DNA of 64,000 nt from Cacajao melanocephalus (lineage: Eukaryota; Chordata; Mammalia; Primates; Pitheciidae): contig CAUYLG010051170.1 in NCBI GenBank assembly GCA_963573385.1, forward strand, positions 21,644 to 85,643, in the 5' to 3' direction. The position numbers and the translations under genes are program-made. The notes below the pieces were generated by a model. It made no database searches. It saw only the letters and a program-made list of their open reading frames with translations, and was not told where the DNA came from. This document shows positions 35,735-45,784 of this stretch, piece after piece. Numbering within the stretch: the first letter of the stretch is position 1; each line of letters starts with the position of its first letter.

Positions 35735-36420
35735 AAGTGTTAAATTAGGGTATAATTTGCGCTCAGCAAAATTCACCCTTATAGCATACAATTCTGCTGC
35801 TTTAACAAAAACATACAGTTGTGTAACTACTACCACAATCAACATATAGAAGAGTTCCATCGTCCCCCTAAAATCCCCATGTCCCTTGTGGTCAGCCTCT
35901 TTCCCCACCCCTGGAAACCACGGATCTGTTTTCCATCCCTGGAGTGTTGCCTTTTTCAGAATGTTCTGTAAATGGAATCACACATAATGCAGTCATTTCA
36001 TTTAACACAATGCCCTGGAGACCCATTCAGTTGCTCCCTGTGTCAGTAGCTCATTGCTCTTGGTTGCTGAGTGGAATTCATTGTATGGATAAACCACAGT
36101 TTGTTTAGCCATTCCCCACAGGAGAGATACTGAGTTTATTTCTACTTTTCGGCTATTATGAAGATTCTATGAACATTTGAGTACAAGCTTTAGTATAAAC
36201 ACACACAACATATATATTATATCTTTTCAGAAAATACAAGTGGGTTCTGGGCCATGTTATAAGTATATGTTCAACTTTCTAAGAAACCACCAAACTGTTT
36301 CCCGAAGTGTTTACACCATTTTGCATTCCCACCAGCAATGAATGAGAGTTCTGGCTGTTCTATATCTTTACCGGCAATTGATAATGTTACTTTTTCCCAC
36401 TATTCTAATAGGTGTGTATC
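35735..36420 (-). mobile_element. Old L1 (L1M group) 3' part, antisense
   Basis: Reversed 3' UTR and ORF2 tail: gtgtaactactaccacaatc, aatggaatcacacataatgc, gctgagtggaattcattgta, accattttgcattcccacca. No frame is intact; the 114-codon minus frame at 35564-35908 is L1 UTR plus flank. Confidence 0.85.
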
Positions 36421-36745
36421 AAGGGACAATGTACTAGAAACTCAAATCTACAGAACAGGTACGTTGAGCTACCCTGGGTGGAGCCAGGAGCCAGAATAGG
36501 GGCTCTGACCCCTGCCTGCTGACACTTCCTTAGTACAATGGGGGTTCTTGAGTCTCTTTGGAAGCCAGAGCTAAGACTAGGGAGGGGAGGAGCATTGCCC
36601 AAGATCACACAGCTCAACGAGAGGGAACATGGGCAAGGTCCAGCCCTTCATCTGATACCAGTGACTTGTCCTTTCCTGAATACCATGTCACCACTGGAGA
36701 GGAAGGAAGTAGGGTTCTCAAGCCATGTTCCAGGGACCTGTCTTG

Positions 36746-36780
36746 GGCTGAGTGGAGGACTGAATGGAGGACTGAGTGGA
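36746..36780. repeat. 12-bp tandem repeat, about three copies
   Basis: ggactgaatgga, ggactgagtgga and a preceding ggctgagtgga form three near-identical units. They produce WRTEWRTEW-type frames that are not a gene. Confidence 0.88.
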
Positions 36781-36844
36781 GTACAAGGATGCTGGCAGCC
36801 TCAGGGCTATTCCACATTGAGAGTTTCCAGTGAGACAACATGGT

Positions 36845-37015
36845 CTAGGGGAAATGACAATGTCTTTGGGATCATGCAGAGACACACTTTCAAAACCCAA
36901 CAGGAATGTTTACTAGCTGTGCTGCCCTGGGCAAGTCACTTTACCTCTCTGAACCTCACTTTTATTAACCATAAAATGAAAAGTCTATCTTACTATTTTC
37001 TTGGCTTATCAAATA
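36845..37015 (+). repeat. MIR SINE, sense
   Basis: gggatcatgcagagacacac, gtttactagctgtgctgccc, tgggcaagtcactttacctc, tctgaacctcacttttatta: the MIR core in order. Confidence 0.83.
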
Positions 37016-37029
37016 GATTGCAGCTCATT

Positions 37030-37315
37030 ATACAATTCTTTATTCAAGAAATGTATTGAGCCCTTACTACATGCCAGATGCTGCTCTGAGTGCCAGTGTT
37101 ATAGCAGTGGATAAGATTCCTAATCTCGGAGGGGAGCAGGGGATTCAGTAATCAAATGTATAATATATCAGGTATTGGTATGTGGTATGCAGAAAAATAA
37201 AAGATAAAGCAGAATAACAGTATGTAGAGAGAAAGGAGGTACTATTCTAAACAGAGTTGTCAGGGAAGGTTTCCTTGAGAGGTGTCATTTGAGCAGAGAC
37301 CTGAATAAAGAAAAC
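37030..37315 (-). repeat. L2 LINE 3' end, antisense
   Basis: aagaaatgtattgagccctt, actacatgccagatgctgct, gtcagggaaggtttccttga and gtgtcatttgagcagagacc are the reversed L2 3' end. A further L2/MIR tail in the same orientation lies at about 37600-37680 (acctgcaatgtgcctggcat). Confidence 0.85.
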
Positions 37316-37329
37316 CAGCCATATGGATG

Positions 37330-37500
37330 CCTGCATTACTCATTAGCTGTGTGTTCTTAAGAAGACACTTAACCTCTCTGAACTTCAGTTTCTTCATTAA
37401 ATGGACTGAAATAGAATCCTCCTTACTTGACAGTTGTTAAGTTTTGGTGGGAGGAAGCCGGTAATGTGTAGCGCAATGCCCAGCACAAAGGGAATGCACA
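37330..37500 (+). repeat. MIR SINE, sense
   Basis: tactcattagctgtgtgttc, ttaagaagacacttaacctc, tctgaacttcagtttcttca, then gcgcaatgcccagcacaaag. It sits directly after an antisense L2. Confidence 0.82.
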
Positions 37501-37699
37501 TTTCATTTAATCTCCTTTCCTTTCCAAGGAATTCAAAGTCTAGTTGGGGGTTGCAGTTGTCGGATGGACACATAAGGCACATATGAAAATAATATAATAG
37601 CTCACAAATTATTGGAGAACCTGCAATGTGCCTGGCATGTTCAAAATGTTCTGCCTGTCTTATGAGAGGTGGAATTGCCTGTCCCAATTCTTTACACTT

Positions 37700-38115
37700 C
37701 CTGTATCCAGGTCTCTTGCCATGTGACCTGGCTGCCTTTCCATCACTGGTGAAGTGTGCTCCCCTGCCTGGATTTTGAGCTCAGCCACATTATGAGCTTT
37801 AGCTAAAGGGGTGTTCACAGATGTGACACAAGCAAGGGCTTGAAAGCGCTTGTGTTAGTTGGGCTTGTTCCCTTATGTTGCCGCCATCATCATGAGAAGA
37901 GCATGTCCTAAACAGCTCAATGGTTCAAGGAGGAAGACAGAACCATGGAGCAGACGCATGTGTGCTGCAGCTTGGAGCCAAGCTCGGCAGAGCCCAGCCA
38001 AGATCAGCCAATTCCCAGCCAACAGTCACATACAGGAGCAAGAAGCATTATTGTTGCAGTCACTGAGTTTTGGGGTGGTTTGTTACGTGACATTATGGTA
38101 ATGATAGCCATATGT
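37700..38115 (+). repeat. Ancient MaLR/ERVL-type LTR, sense
   Basis: cttgccatgtgacctggctg, gatgtgacacaagcaaggg, cgccatcatcatgagaagag, cccagccaacagtcacatac, gagttttggggtggtttgtt, ending tgttactgatacc. Same family as 14415-14940. Confidence 0.65.
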
Positions 38116-38126
38116 TACTGATACCT

Positions 38127-38280
38127 ATGTTAACCATTTAATCCTTGCAAAATCCTTATGAGGCAGTTACTCTTGTTATTTTATAGATAAATCCAGGGAG
38201 GTTAGATAGTGAATAATTGTTAGGTAGAGATTTGAATTTATGCAGTCTGATTTTAGAGCCTATTCTGTGAACCACGACAC
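38127..38280 (-). repeat. MIR SINE, antisense
   Basis: ttaaccatttaatccttgca, aaatccttatgaggcagtta, tattttatagataaatccag, gagcctattctgtgaaccac. It adjoins the L2-like block at 38281, and this junction is part of a duplicated segment (see findings). Confidence 0.8.
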
Positions 38281-38500
38281 TAAAAGAGAGTGAGAAAAAT
38301 GTGTTGAGAGGTGTGTCAAGTGCTACGTGCACCAGGTGAGGAACTAACCGCACTGTGGGAAACAGGAAAGTTTTTCCAGAGAAGGCTGTATACGAGTTAA
38401 GACTTGAGTACAGGTAGAATGATATTAAGTAGACATTGGGGAAAAGGAATTTCAGGCAGGAAAAACTAGTCTGAACAAAAGCGCCGAGGAGGAATACACA
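38281..38500 (-). repeat. L2-like block, antisense (copy A of an inverted pair)
   Basis: Reversed, it reads like an L2 3' region: tgcctgaaattccttttccc, gtctacttaatatcattcta, tgtactcaagtcttaactc. The same variant sequence occurs on the opposite strand at 40870-41095 with roughly 84% identity over the first 105 bases by my hand alignment. The 122-codon minus frame at 38156-38524 is not a gene. Confidence 0.6.
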
Positions 38501-38754
38501 CAAGGTTCTCACAGCTCCCCTCACCCCTCATCATCTGATCAATCCCTACTCATCTACTGCTCTAGCAGCCCCTGCAACACACACACAAGGCTGGGCAAGT
38601 TGCCAAGGCTGTGAAGAAGGCTGGAGACAGAAAGCTGAGCAATGAGGCAGTACTTAGATGAGATGAGGCCCATTTGCTGTAGAACGGTCCACCACCCACA
38701 GCTGCAGCCACAATCCCAGGTGGCCTGAAGGGGTGTGGCTCAGATCTCAGGAAA

Positions 38755-39040
38755 CATCTGCCATAGGCTCTTCAGGGAGGGCAGTTTGGGAAGGGCTCCC
38801 CAGAAGCTGACATCCAGCCTGGTGAATGCAGGATGAGAATTCGTCAGTCCTGGGATAAGCAGAGGATGAGGGAACAGCACGTGCAAAAGCCCTGAGGCAA
38901 GAGTGAGGAGGACTGGGTCCAGAACCACCCAGGGCAGTGTGGCCAGAACTGGGCAGGAGGAGAGGAGAAAGAGGTGAAGCCAAAATACTTCGGCTAGGGC
39001 CAGATCACACAGCACTTTGCAGGCCATGGCAGGGAACAAC
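38755..39040 (-). repeat. L2 LINE fragment, antisense
   Basis: ggaagggctccccagaagct, gagggaacagcacgtgcaaa, agccctgaggcaagagtgag, cagcactttgcaggccatgg. It stops where a sense MIR starts. Confidence 0.78.
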
Positions 39041-39190
39041 ACTGGCTGTGTGACCTTGGGTTGGTTCCTTCACCTCTGAGCCTCATTTTTTACAGATGTG
39101 AGGATTAAGTCTGACAGCACAGATCAGTTTTAAGCATGGTGTCTGGCACAGAGTTAGTGTGATGTAAATGTTTGGTATTGTCAGCAGCAG
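39041..39190 (+). repeat. MIR SINE, sense
   Basis: actggctgtgtgaccttggg, ttccttcacctctgagcctc, gatgtgaggattaagtctga, gcatggtgtctggcacagag: MIR core to 3' end. Confidence 0.83.
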
Positions 39191-40251
39191 CAAATCTGTA
39201 CGGGTCTGAGGCAACTCAGTTCTCACCTCCTCAGAGGAAAGAACTCATCTGGGAGTAAAGGGCAGACTGAGAGACCGTGGCAAGTTCTAGAGCAGGATTA
39301 AACGTTTTAGAGCAGGAACAAAAGGAAGGAAAGTATACTTGGAAGAGGGCCAAGCAGATGACTTAAGAGATTCAAGTGCACGGTTTGGCTTTTGACTTGG
39401 GATTTTATACACTGGCATGCTTCCGGGGGTTGCGTCTCGTCTCCTGATTCTTCCTTTGGCGTGGGCTGTCTGCAGGTGCAGTGGGCTGCCAGCACTTGGG
39501 AGGGGCACATGTGCAGTGCATTTACTGAAGTTGTGTGCATCCTCATTTGAGGCGTTTTTTTTCCTTACCCATCGAGTGTTCTTGGAGGAAGTTCATATAC
39601 TGGGTAAACGCCGCCATTCTGCCTCTTAGAGAGCCTACTCACCCACACTTGAACTCGCTCACCCAACTCCTGAGATCTTATCAGGAACTGCTGGTCACCA
39701 GCTTTAGGAGTTTTTTATCTGTTGGGAGACTGCCTTCCCCTGGCACTGGCTGCAACGAATTATTTTTTAGAGAGACACTTTAACAACTGCCTGACAATCC
39801 TGGTTGCCTGGCATTCCTGGTGGCGTCCCTCTCCTGTCCTGCTCATGTCTGCCTGACTACCTGCTGTAACAGTATGTTGTTGATTTCATTCTCATCCCAG
39901 GTTTTGCCCACTCCGGCTCCCTAAGTCACTCATCCCTGTCTCCTCAGAACTCCAGTTTCAAGCAAAGTGCAAAGCCTCATGCTGTTCCTAGTCAGGTCAC
40001 AAGAATCCAGCTCCCTGCTGGCAGCAAGATGCAGCTGAGAGCTCTTCAGGTCCCCTGAGGCCCTTTGGAGCATGACCAACCCACACCCACAACTCCCTCC
40101 ACCCTAGCTGGGCCAAGCAGTTTGCATGGCCCAGCCATGCACACCAAGCTTCCTGCACCAGGTCATTTTTGCTTCTTCTGTACTATCTCCCAAATACCTT
40201 CCTCCTCTCCACCATCCTCTGGCTGGTTAAAAGGAAAACTCATTTCTCTAC
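39191..40251. other. Unique stretch, no gene seen
   Basis: About 1 kb without recognised repeats. Several short frames on both strands show no recognisable motif. Confidence 0.38.
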
Positions 40252-40667
40252 ATTCACAACACTTCTGAACTAAATACGTGAGTTTTCCACACCAAGCAAT
40301 TCTATAATATTCTGCAGATACCAACTCAGTGTACAGTGGCTCAATTCAATTCTGTCACTGACCACCCGGAGTTAGCATCAGGCTAAACGGGTAAAAATCC
40401 CAGTTTCACAAGACTGTCCCCCCCACTTCAGACACCAGTTGAAAGTCCCCAGTGTCCTGGACTAAAAATCAGGGGTTCCCACAAACACTTCCTTGAGTTT
40501 GAAATTTCCACAACCTCTTCCTTAGGTTTGATGATTTGTTAGAATGGCTCACGGATCTCAGGGAAACACTTTACTTGTGTGTACTAGTTTTATTAAAGGA
40601 TATTTTAATAAATACAAATGAATAGCCAAGTGAAGGGAGACATCAAGTATGGTCTGAAGGCTTCACT
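40252..40667 (-). repeat. MLT2-type ERVL LTR, antisense, part 1
   Basis: Reversed LTR 3' part: ccacaccaagcaattctata, aattctgtcactgaccaccc, caggggttcccacaaacact, agaatggctcacggatctca. It is interrupted at about 40668 and resumes at about 41096. No internal viral coding sequence is present. Confidence 0.8.
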
Positions 40668-40869
40668 GGGGCTGGAGGATCCTCTTCCAATATGGCTGAC
40701 TCACAGAGATGGCTGGGTGATGGTGGCTGCTGGCAGGAGGCCTCAGTCTCTCATGACATGGACCTCTCTCTATGGCTGTCTGAGTCTCCTCACTGCATGG
40801 TGGCTGGTGGCCTCTAGAGTGAGTCATTCAAGTGATCCAAGAGGAAGGACGCCCAGGCGTGGCGGGTTT
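40668..40869 (-). repeat. Unresolved interspersed repeat inside the LTR
   Basis: gcttcactggggctggagga, cttccaatatggctgactca, gcaggaggcctcagtctctc, gcatggtggctggtggcctc. I have the impression of a common old repeat but cannot name it; orientation is a guess. It does not fit the MLT2 sequence on either side. Confidence 0.4.
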
Positions 40870-41095
40870 TTTTCTACCTGGAATTCCTTTGCCTCAATGT
40901 TTACTTAATATCATTTTATCTGTACTCAAGCCTCAACTCATGTAACGCCTTCTCTGTGAAAACTGTCTTATTTCCCATAGTGCATCAGTCCTCACCTGGT
41001 ACAAATAGGTGTACCAGTTGCACATCCCTATGGGTGCACGCAGCACTTCATTGACACACCTCTCAACACTCTTAGTGTCATGGTTAATAGCTCCT
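40870..41095 (+). repeat. L2-like block, sense (copy B of an inverted pair)
   Basis: tttctacctggaattccttt, caatgtttacttaatatcat, tgtactcaagcctcaactca, then tgacacacctctcaacactc. It mirrors 38281-38462 on the other strand, plus about 25 bp of the adjoining MIR start (agtgtcatggttaatagctc). It has an extra segment of about 35 bp near 41001-41035. Confidence 0.6.
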
Positions 41096-41507
41096 ATACC
41101 ACACATGGACAGGAGCTTCGATCTCTGTGAAATTTATGGTGTGCCACCTCCTGGCATGTGGAAGCACTCACCAATCTAGAATTGTTTAGACTTTTATGGA
41201 GACTTCATTATATAGGCATGATTGATTAAATCACTGGACACTGGTGGTTGACCTCCATCTCCAGCTACTCTCCTCTACCAAGAAGTAAGGGGGCGGGGCT
41301 GAAAGTTCCAGCCCTTTAATCAGTGGTTTGTTCCTCTGGCAATCAGTCCCCATCCTGAAGCTATCTGGGGTTTCCAGCCACCAGTCGTCTCATTGACATA
41401 CAAAAAGACACTCAGCACTCAAGAGATTTCAAGGGTCTTAGAGCCCCTCTGTCAGGAACCATGAACAAAGATCTAATATATATTTCTCACTATATTAAAA
41501 CATCACA
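41096..41507 (-). repeat. MLT2-type ERVL LTR, antisense, part 2
   Basis: ggtgtgccacctcctggcat, tatggagacttcattatata, ggcatgattgattaaatcac, gggctgaaagttccagccct, caggaaccatgaacaaagat, tatatatttctcactatatt, ending catcaca. This is the 5' part of the LTR begun at 40252. Confidence 0.85.
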
Positions 41508-41514
41508 GTGGGTA

Positions 41515-41915
41515 CCCCCTCCTCATACTTCAAGACCTGCCTCTGCACCCTGAAGTCTTCTGAGATTTGCCTAACAGCCCCAGGTCCTCTCTTCCCACTT
41601 GTAGACCCTGAAATGGTGGGTGGGGATGATCAGTTCTCATGCCTGTCTTCCTAAGGGGTCCACTCTCTACCAGGATGCAGTTTGCTTTTGCATTACAGTT
41701 ACAACAGTCACTATTGACAACTAGTGTCTGCCCTTCTTTATCTCTGGCTGATATTACATTATATATATTTGTTTATCCGTTTTCCCCACCATAATATAAG
41801 CTCTCTGAGGGCAGAGGATTACTGTATTGTATCTCTTTCTGTCTCCCCAGTGCCTAACACAGCACCTGGCACATGATAGATAATCAATAAGTATCTATAA
41901 ATACTTGAATGATTG
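41515..41915 (+). repeat. L2 LINE 3' end, sense
   Basis: catacttcaagacctgcctc, tgaagtcttctgagatttgc, ataatataagctctctgagg, gcagaggattactgtattgt, cacagcacctggcacatgat, taatcaataagtatc: a long, well-ordered L2 tail. Confidence 0.87.
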
Positions 41916-41954
41916 CTCTGCTCCATCCTTGGGCCTGGTACAATGTCATAGTCA

Positions 41955-42115
41955 CAAAAGCTACCATTTGTTGAGTATCTGCTTTACCCTGAGACAGTGA
42001 CAGCCACTTGGTACTCATCATCCTCTCTAATCTTTACAATCATCTTGTAATCACCCAATGGGTTAGATAGAGCTGATTTATCAAGACAGGGGAACTGCAG
42101 TAGAGAGAGTTTAAT
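41955..42115 (-). repeat. MIR SINE, antisense, diverged
   Basis: aaagctaccatttgttgagt, atctgctttaccctgagaca, ctaatctttacaatcatctt, gacaggggaactgcagtaga. Order fits reversed MIR. Confidence 0.65.
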
Positions 42116-42119
42116 TCAC

Positions 42120-42805
42120 ACAGAGATGGCTGAATGGGAGACCAGGGTATTATTATTACTCAGCTCAGCCTCCCTGAAAGTTCAGAAGCAAGGGTTTCTC
42201 AAGGAGGGTTTGGCAGGCAAGGGAATGGGTATGGCTGATTGGTTGGAGGGGATGCAATCGTGGAGGTGTGGAAAATGGTTCTTTACAGACATCAGTTCAT
42301 TAATTCTCTTGCATGTGCTGAGTCTACTTCTGGATGGGGCCACAGGACTGACTGGAGGGTCCGGGTGGAGCCATAGGTCATCAGAAATGCAAAGGCCTGA
42401 AAAGGCATCTCAAAAGGCCAGTCTCAGGTTCTGTAATAGTGATGTTATCTGCAGGAATAATTGGGGAAGTTGTAAATCTTGTGACCTCTGGAATAATAGC
42501 CAGTAATCATTTAGGTCTGTATCTTAGCAGAATTCAGGCTCCTCTCATCTTCCTAACCTGCTGGTCTCTTATTAGCTTTACGAAGGTGATTTAGTTTGGG
42601 AAAAGGGCTATTATCACTTAAACTATAAACTAAGTTCTCCCAAAGTTGGCTTGGCCCAAGCCCAGGAGTGATTGAGGCCAGTCTGGAGGTTAAAGGCAGA
42701 TGGCAGTTGGTTAGATCAGTTCTCTTTCACTGTCATAATTTTCTTACTGTTATAATTTTTGCAAAGGTGGTCTCAGTCTGACTTGCCGCAAGATGTGTGC
42801 CATTA
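42120..42805 (-). repeat. Endogenous-retrovirus LTR, antisense, family unresolved
   Basis: About 685 bp solitary LTR remnant. Recognisable pieces in reverse order: tattattattactcagctca, gtatggctgattggttggag, gaaatgcaaaggcctgaaaa, cttgtgacctctggaataat, gttctcccaaagttggcttg, ctgttataatttttgcaaag. The 126-codon plus frame at 42126-42506 lies wholly inside it and is not a gene. Confidence 0.62.
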
Positions 42806-42830
42806 TTTTCTGTACACATATACATGTAGA

Positions 42831-42891
42831 TAAATTATACCATGTTAATATGTATATAAATGTATGCATTAATATGGTATATCTTAATTTA
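42831..42891. repeat. AT-rich inverted repeat
   Basis: Left arm ataccatgttaatatg and right arm cattaatatggtat are near-complements with a short loop. Flanking DNA to 42955 is AT-rich. Confidence 0.75.
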
Positions 42892-42959
42892 TAATATTGC
42901 ATATATTTTATACCTATACACACATTTGTATGTATATGTATAAATACATCAGATACTTG

Positions 42960-43034
42960 TTAGCACTTACTGTGTGTCAGGCCCTCTTCTAAGAACTTTA
43001 CAAATATTAATTCATTAATTCTCATAGGAGCTCT
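42960..43034 (-). repeat. MIR SINE, antisense, part 1 (split by LTR)
   Basis: acttgttagcacttactgtg, tgtcaggccctcttctaaga, attaattcattaattctcat. It continues after the MLT1 LTR at 43505. Confidence 0.8.
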
Positions 43035-43499
43035 TGCAGTGAGTTGAGTAGTGCTCCCCATCCCCCAGAAAAAGATATGTTTGATTCCTGACTCCCTAAA
43101 CTTGTGGATGTGACCCTATTTGGAAAAAGGGTCTTGACAAATGTAATTAAGTTAAAGATCTTGAGATGAGATCCCCCTGGATTACCCAGGTGGGCCCTAT
43201 ATCTAATGACAAGTGTCCTTATGAGAAACAGAGAGAACAGACACAGGAAGAAGGAGGCAATAGGAGACACAGGCAGAGATGGGAGAGGAGTGGACACAAG
43301 CCAAGGAGCTCTTGAAGCCACCAGAAGCAGAAAGAGCCAAGGCAGGATTCTCCCCGAGAGACTCCAGAGGAAATACAGCCCTGCCAACACCTTCATCTCA
43401 ATCTTTGGGTCTCAAGAACTCTGAGAGAATTATATTTATGTTGCTTTAAGCCACCTGGCTTGTGGCAGTTTGTTGTGGCAGGCCTGGGAAACTGATACA
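43035..43499 (+). mobile_element. MLT1-type MaLR solitary LTR, complete, with 5-bp TSD
   Basis: 465 bp from tgcagtgagttgagtagtgc to aaactgataca. Inside: aaaaagatatgtttgattcc, tgtgaccctatttggaaaaa, cccaggtgggccctatatct, gtcctgccaacaccttcat-like region, taagccacctggcttgtggc. The 5-bp flanks gctct (43030) and gccct (43500) differ by one base and bracket an insertion into a MIR. The 124-codon minus frame here is spurious. Confidence 0.88.
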
Positions 43500-43504
43500 G
43501 CCCT

Positions 43505-43650
43505 ATTAGCTAAGTCCTATTATGTAGCCCCATTTTACACATCAGGAAATTGAGGCACTTACAGATAAAGTGACTTGCCCAAAGCCGTACAGCTAGTAAG
43601 GGGCAGAGCCCAAATTCAAATCCACAGTCAGTGCTCTTAACCATGACACC
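43505..43650 (-). repeat. MIR SINE, antisense, part 2
   Basis: ccattttacacatcaggaaa, ttgaggcacttacagataaa, gtgacttgcccaaagccgta, cagctagtaaggggcagagc, gctcttaaccatgacaccc: continues the MIR from 43034. Confidence 0.88.
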
Positions 43651-43654
43651 CAGA

Positions 43655-43785
43655 AGAGAGAGGTTATGTGACATGGCCACTGCCCCATGGCCAACCAATG
43701 GCACAACTAGGATTTGAACCAAGGACACTCTGGCTGCAGAGCGCACCAGATTGTACTCTGGTTGCAACACCACGTAGCTCTCCAG
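43655..43785 (-). repeat. Second MIR fragment, antisense, tandem to the first
   Basis: gagaggttatgtgacatggc, cacaactaggatttgaacca, aggacactctggctgcagag repeat the same MIR segment order directly after the first copy, so two MIR inserts or a local duplication are present. Confidence 0.7.
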
Positions 43786-44504
43786 TCTCTCCCTTCAGGG
43801 TCCGCTTTGAGGCCCTTATACAAGCCTGCCTTTTTCACAGAGTGGTTATAGGGGCAGAGCAGCCAGTCTATGTCCTGTGGCCCTCCAAATAGGAGCACCC
43901 TCCCAGTCAGACTGGGTCCCAGGCAGTACTACAAAAGACCGTGATTTATACAGTGCAATCCGGTACCTCCTCGCTTCATCTTCTCACAATTAAGCAGGGC
44001 TCGCTGGTGACAAACAGCCCCCATTCCCACAGCCTCGCTGCTCCCGGGGACCCTGCTCTTCTCTGCAGGCCCTGGAGCTCATTCATCCTTTCGGGCTGCC
44101 CAGGTTGGAGTGGATAAATCAAGCTGGCTTGGGAGCTGATTGCAAGATCATCACTCAGAGGAGAGAGTGATCGCCTGGAGTTGCCGAACTTCATGTTTTA
44201 TTGGAACAGCCAGAAGTGCTGGGTCACTGACCCCCTCCCCTTGGGAGAAGCATGGCTTCCAATCTGTCACCACAGGTCACCTGCCAGGAGCAAGGGGCCG
44301 CCTCTCTCAGCCTCTACAGGACTTGGTGTTCAGCTCTTGCTGGGGGATCCATGGACACAGGGGTAGGGGGGTGACCCCAGAGCTTCGGTGGATCCAACTG
44401 TCTGCCACCCCACCCTCTGCTAAAGCTGCCCCAAAGCCCTCTGGCTTTCTTGTCTCTGGGAATGCAGTTTAGCCCAGCTCAGTGGTGGAGCAGGGGTGAC
44501 ACCA
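43786..44504. other. Unique stretch, no gene seen
   Basis: Moderate-GC DNA. Overlapping frames (43976-44194 minus, 44140-44472 plus) have no motifs I can defend. Confidence 0.38.
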
Positions 44505-44710
44505 GTCTTAAATCATTGTTTGGAATGTAGCATTTACAGTCAGGCAGATTTACGATGGAGTCTGGGCTCCATCACTTTCTAGTATTTTGTGACTATAGGC
44601 AAGCTACTTAGCCATTGTCAGCCTCAGTTTCCTCACCTTTGAGATGGGTCATGAGGACTAAATGAGATAATACATGCAGAGGGCTTGGCTCAGGAAACAT
44701 TTCACCCAAG
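44505..44710 (+). repeat. MIR SINE, sense, near full length
   Basis: cattgtttggaatgtagcat, tggagtctgggctccatcac, gactataggcaagctactta, gcctcagtttcctcaccttt, ggactaaatgagataataca: complete MIR order. Confidence 0.88.
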
Positions 44711-45116
44711 ATCCCTGATTTAAAAAAAAAACTTTCTTGGCATACTTGTTAAGTTTCTAGACATGTGGAAGAATAGGAGATGCTATAAAATAGGCCTGAG
44801 CAAGGTGAGGACTCAGCTTCTCCCCACACAAAGGTTTTGGGACCACCCAGTCTCCTTTGGGGTTCTTGAGGTCAAGGCTGTCCTTTAGTGGGGGATGAGC
44901 ATAGTGGTCATCACTCCCTCTGATCTCTTCCAGCCCCTTGATCTGATTAACTCTCATGGCTGGGTCTCAGTGGGGTGAACAGGCAGCCTCACAATCCCTT
45001 GTTCTTGTTTCCTGCACAAAAAATATGAATCCCATTTATTCAGTGCAAAGTACTTATCCTGCTATCTACATTAGGATTGGGTTCTGCTTTGTAAAATCAA
45101 AATCTGATCCATTGTG
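44711..45116. other. Unique stretch, no gene seen
   Basis: A short A run at 44720-44730 and otherwise unassigned DNA. Confidence 0.35.
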
Positions 45117-45124
45117 GCTTGAAT

Positions 45125-45312
45125 CATTGGTTCTCAAAGTGTGAAATCCAGACATGCAGCAGTGGCATTACCTGCGAAAACATTAGACATGAAATTCTCA
45201 GGCTGCACTCCAGGCCGACGGGATGAGAACATATGAACATCGAGCCTAAAAATCCGTGTTTTAGCATGAGCACCTGGTGATTCTAATGCATGCTAAAGTT
45301 TGGGAACCGATG
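45125..45312 (+). mobile_element. MER5A-type hAT-Charlie transposon with 8-bp TSD
   Basis: 188 bp with matching ends: cattggttctcaaagtgtg and taaagtttgggaaccgatg. The interior has aaattctcaggctgcactcc and gagcacctggtgattctaat. The 8-bp target duplication is gcttgaat at 45117-45124 and gcttaaat at 45313-45320, one mismatch. Confidence 0.94.
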
Positions 45313-45320
45313 GCTTAAAT

Positions 45321-45784
45321 AAAAATTAGTGATTACTTCTCTATCCCTCAGAATAAGCATACGAGTAGACATCCCAGGGCCAGTGTGACACCTCCCTCTT
45401 TTAGTTCCACCATCTTCAGCAGGTAGATCTACTCTAAAGGTTGCTTCATGCTCCAAGATGGCTGCTTGAGCTCCAGCCATCATGTGTGCACTTCAGGCAA
45501 GAAGGAGGAGCAAAGGAGCAGGGAAAGACGATAGACTTGTCTCTCAGCTGAGGCAGCCTTCTAGAACATGCCTAGAAACTCCACCATCACCACAAATAGC
45601 TCCCATTCACAGCTCATGGGTCATCCTTAGCCACAAAAAATGGCCAGAAATGTATTCTTTTATCTAAGCACTTTACTGCCCAAATAAAGACTCATTAGTC
45701 TGTAGGTAAAGAATAAGGGCAGAATGCACACTGGGTGGGCATGTAGCTTCTCCCCCCCAACCCCCCCATACACACTCTCTCTTC
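45321..45784. other. Unique stretch, no gene seen
   Basis: No repeat or gene recognised. A C-rich run lies near 45751-45768. Confidence 0.35.

Noticed and set aside
36746..36780. CRISPR-like or coding repeat
   Set aside because: Three adjacent 12-bp units without spacers in a primate genome are an ordinary minisatellite seed.
36538..37059. 173-codon plus-strand frame
   Set aside because: It spans the 12-bp tandem repeat and a MIR and ends in the tail of an L2. This is repeat-derived.
42126..42506. 126-codon plus-strand frame
   Set aside because: It is entirely within an antisense ERV LTR.
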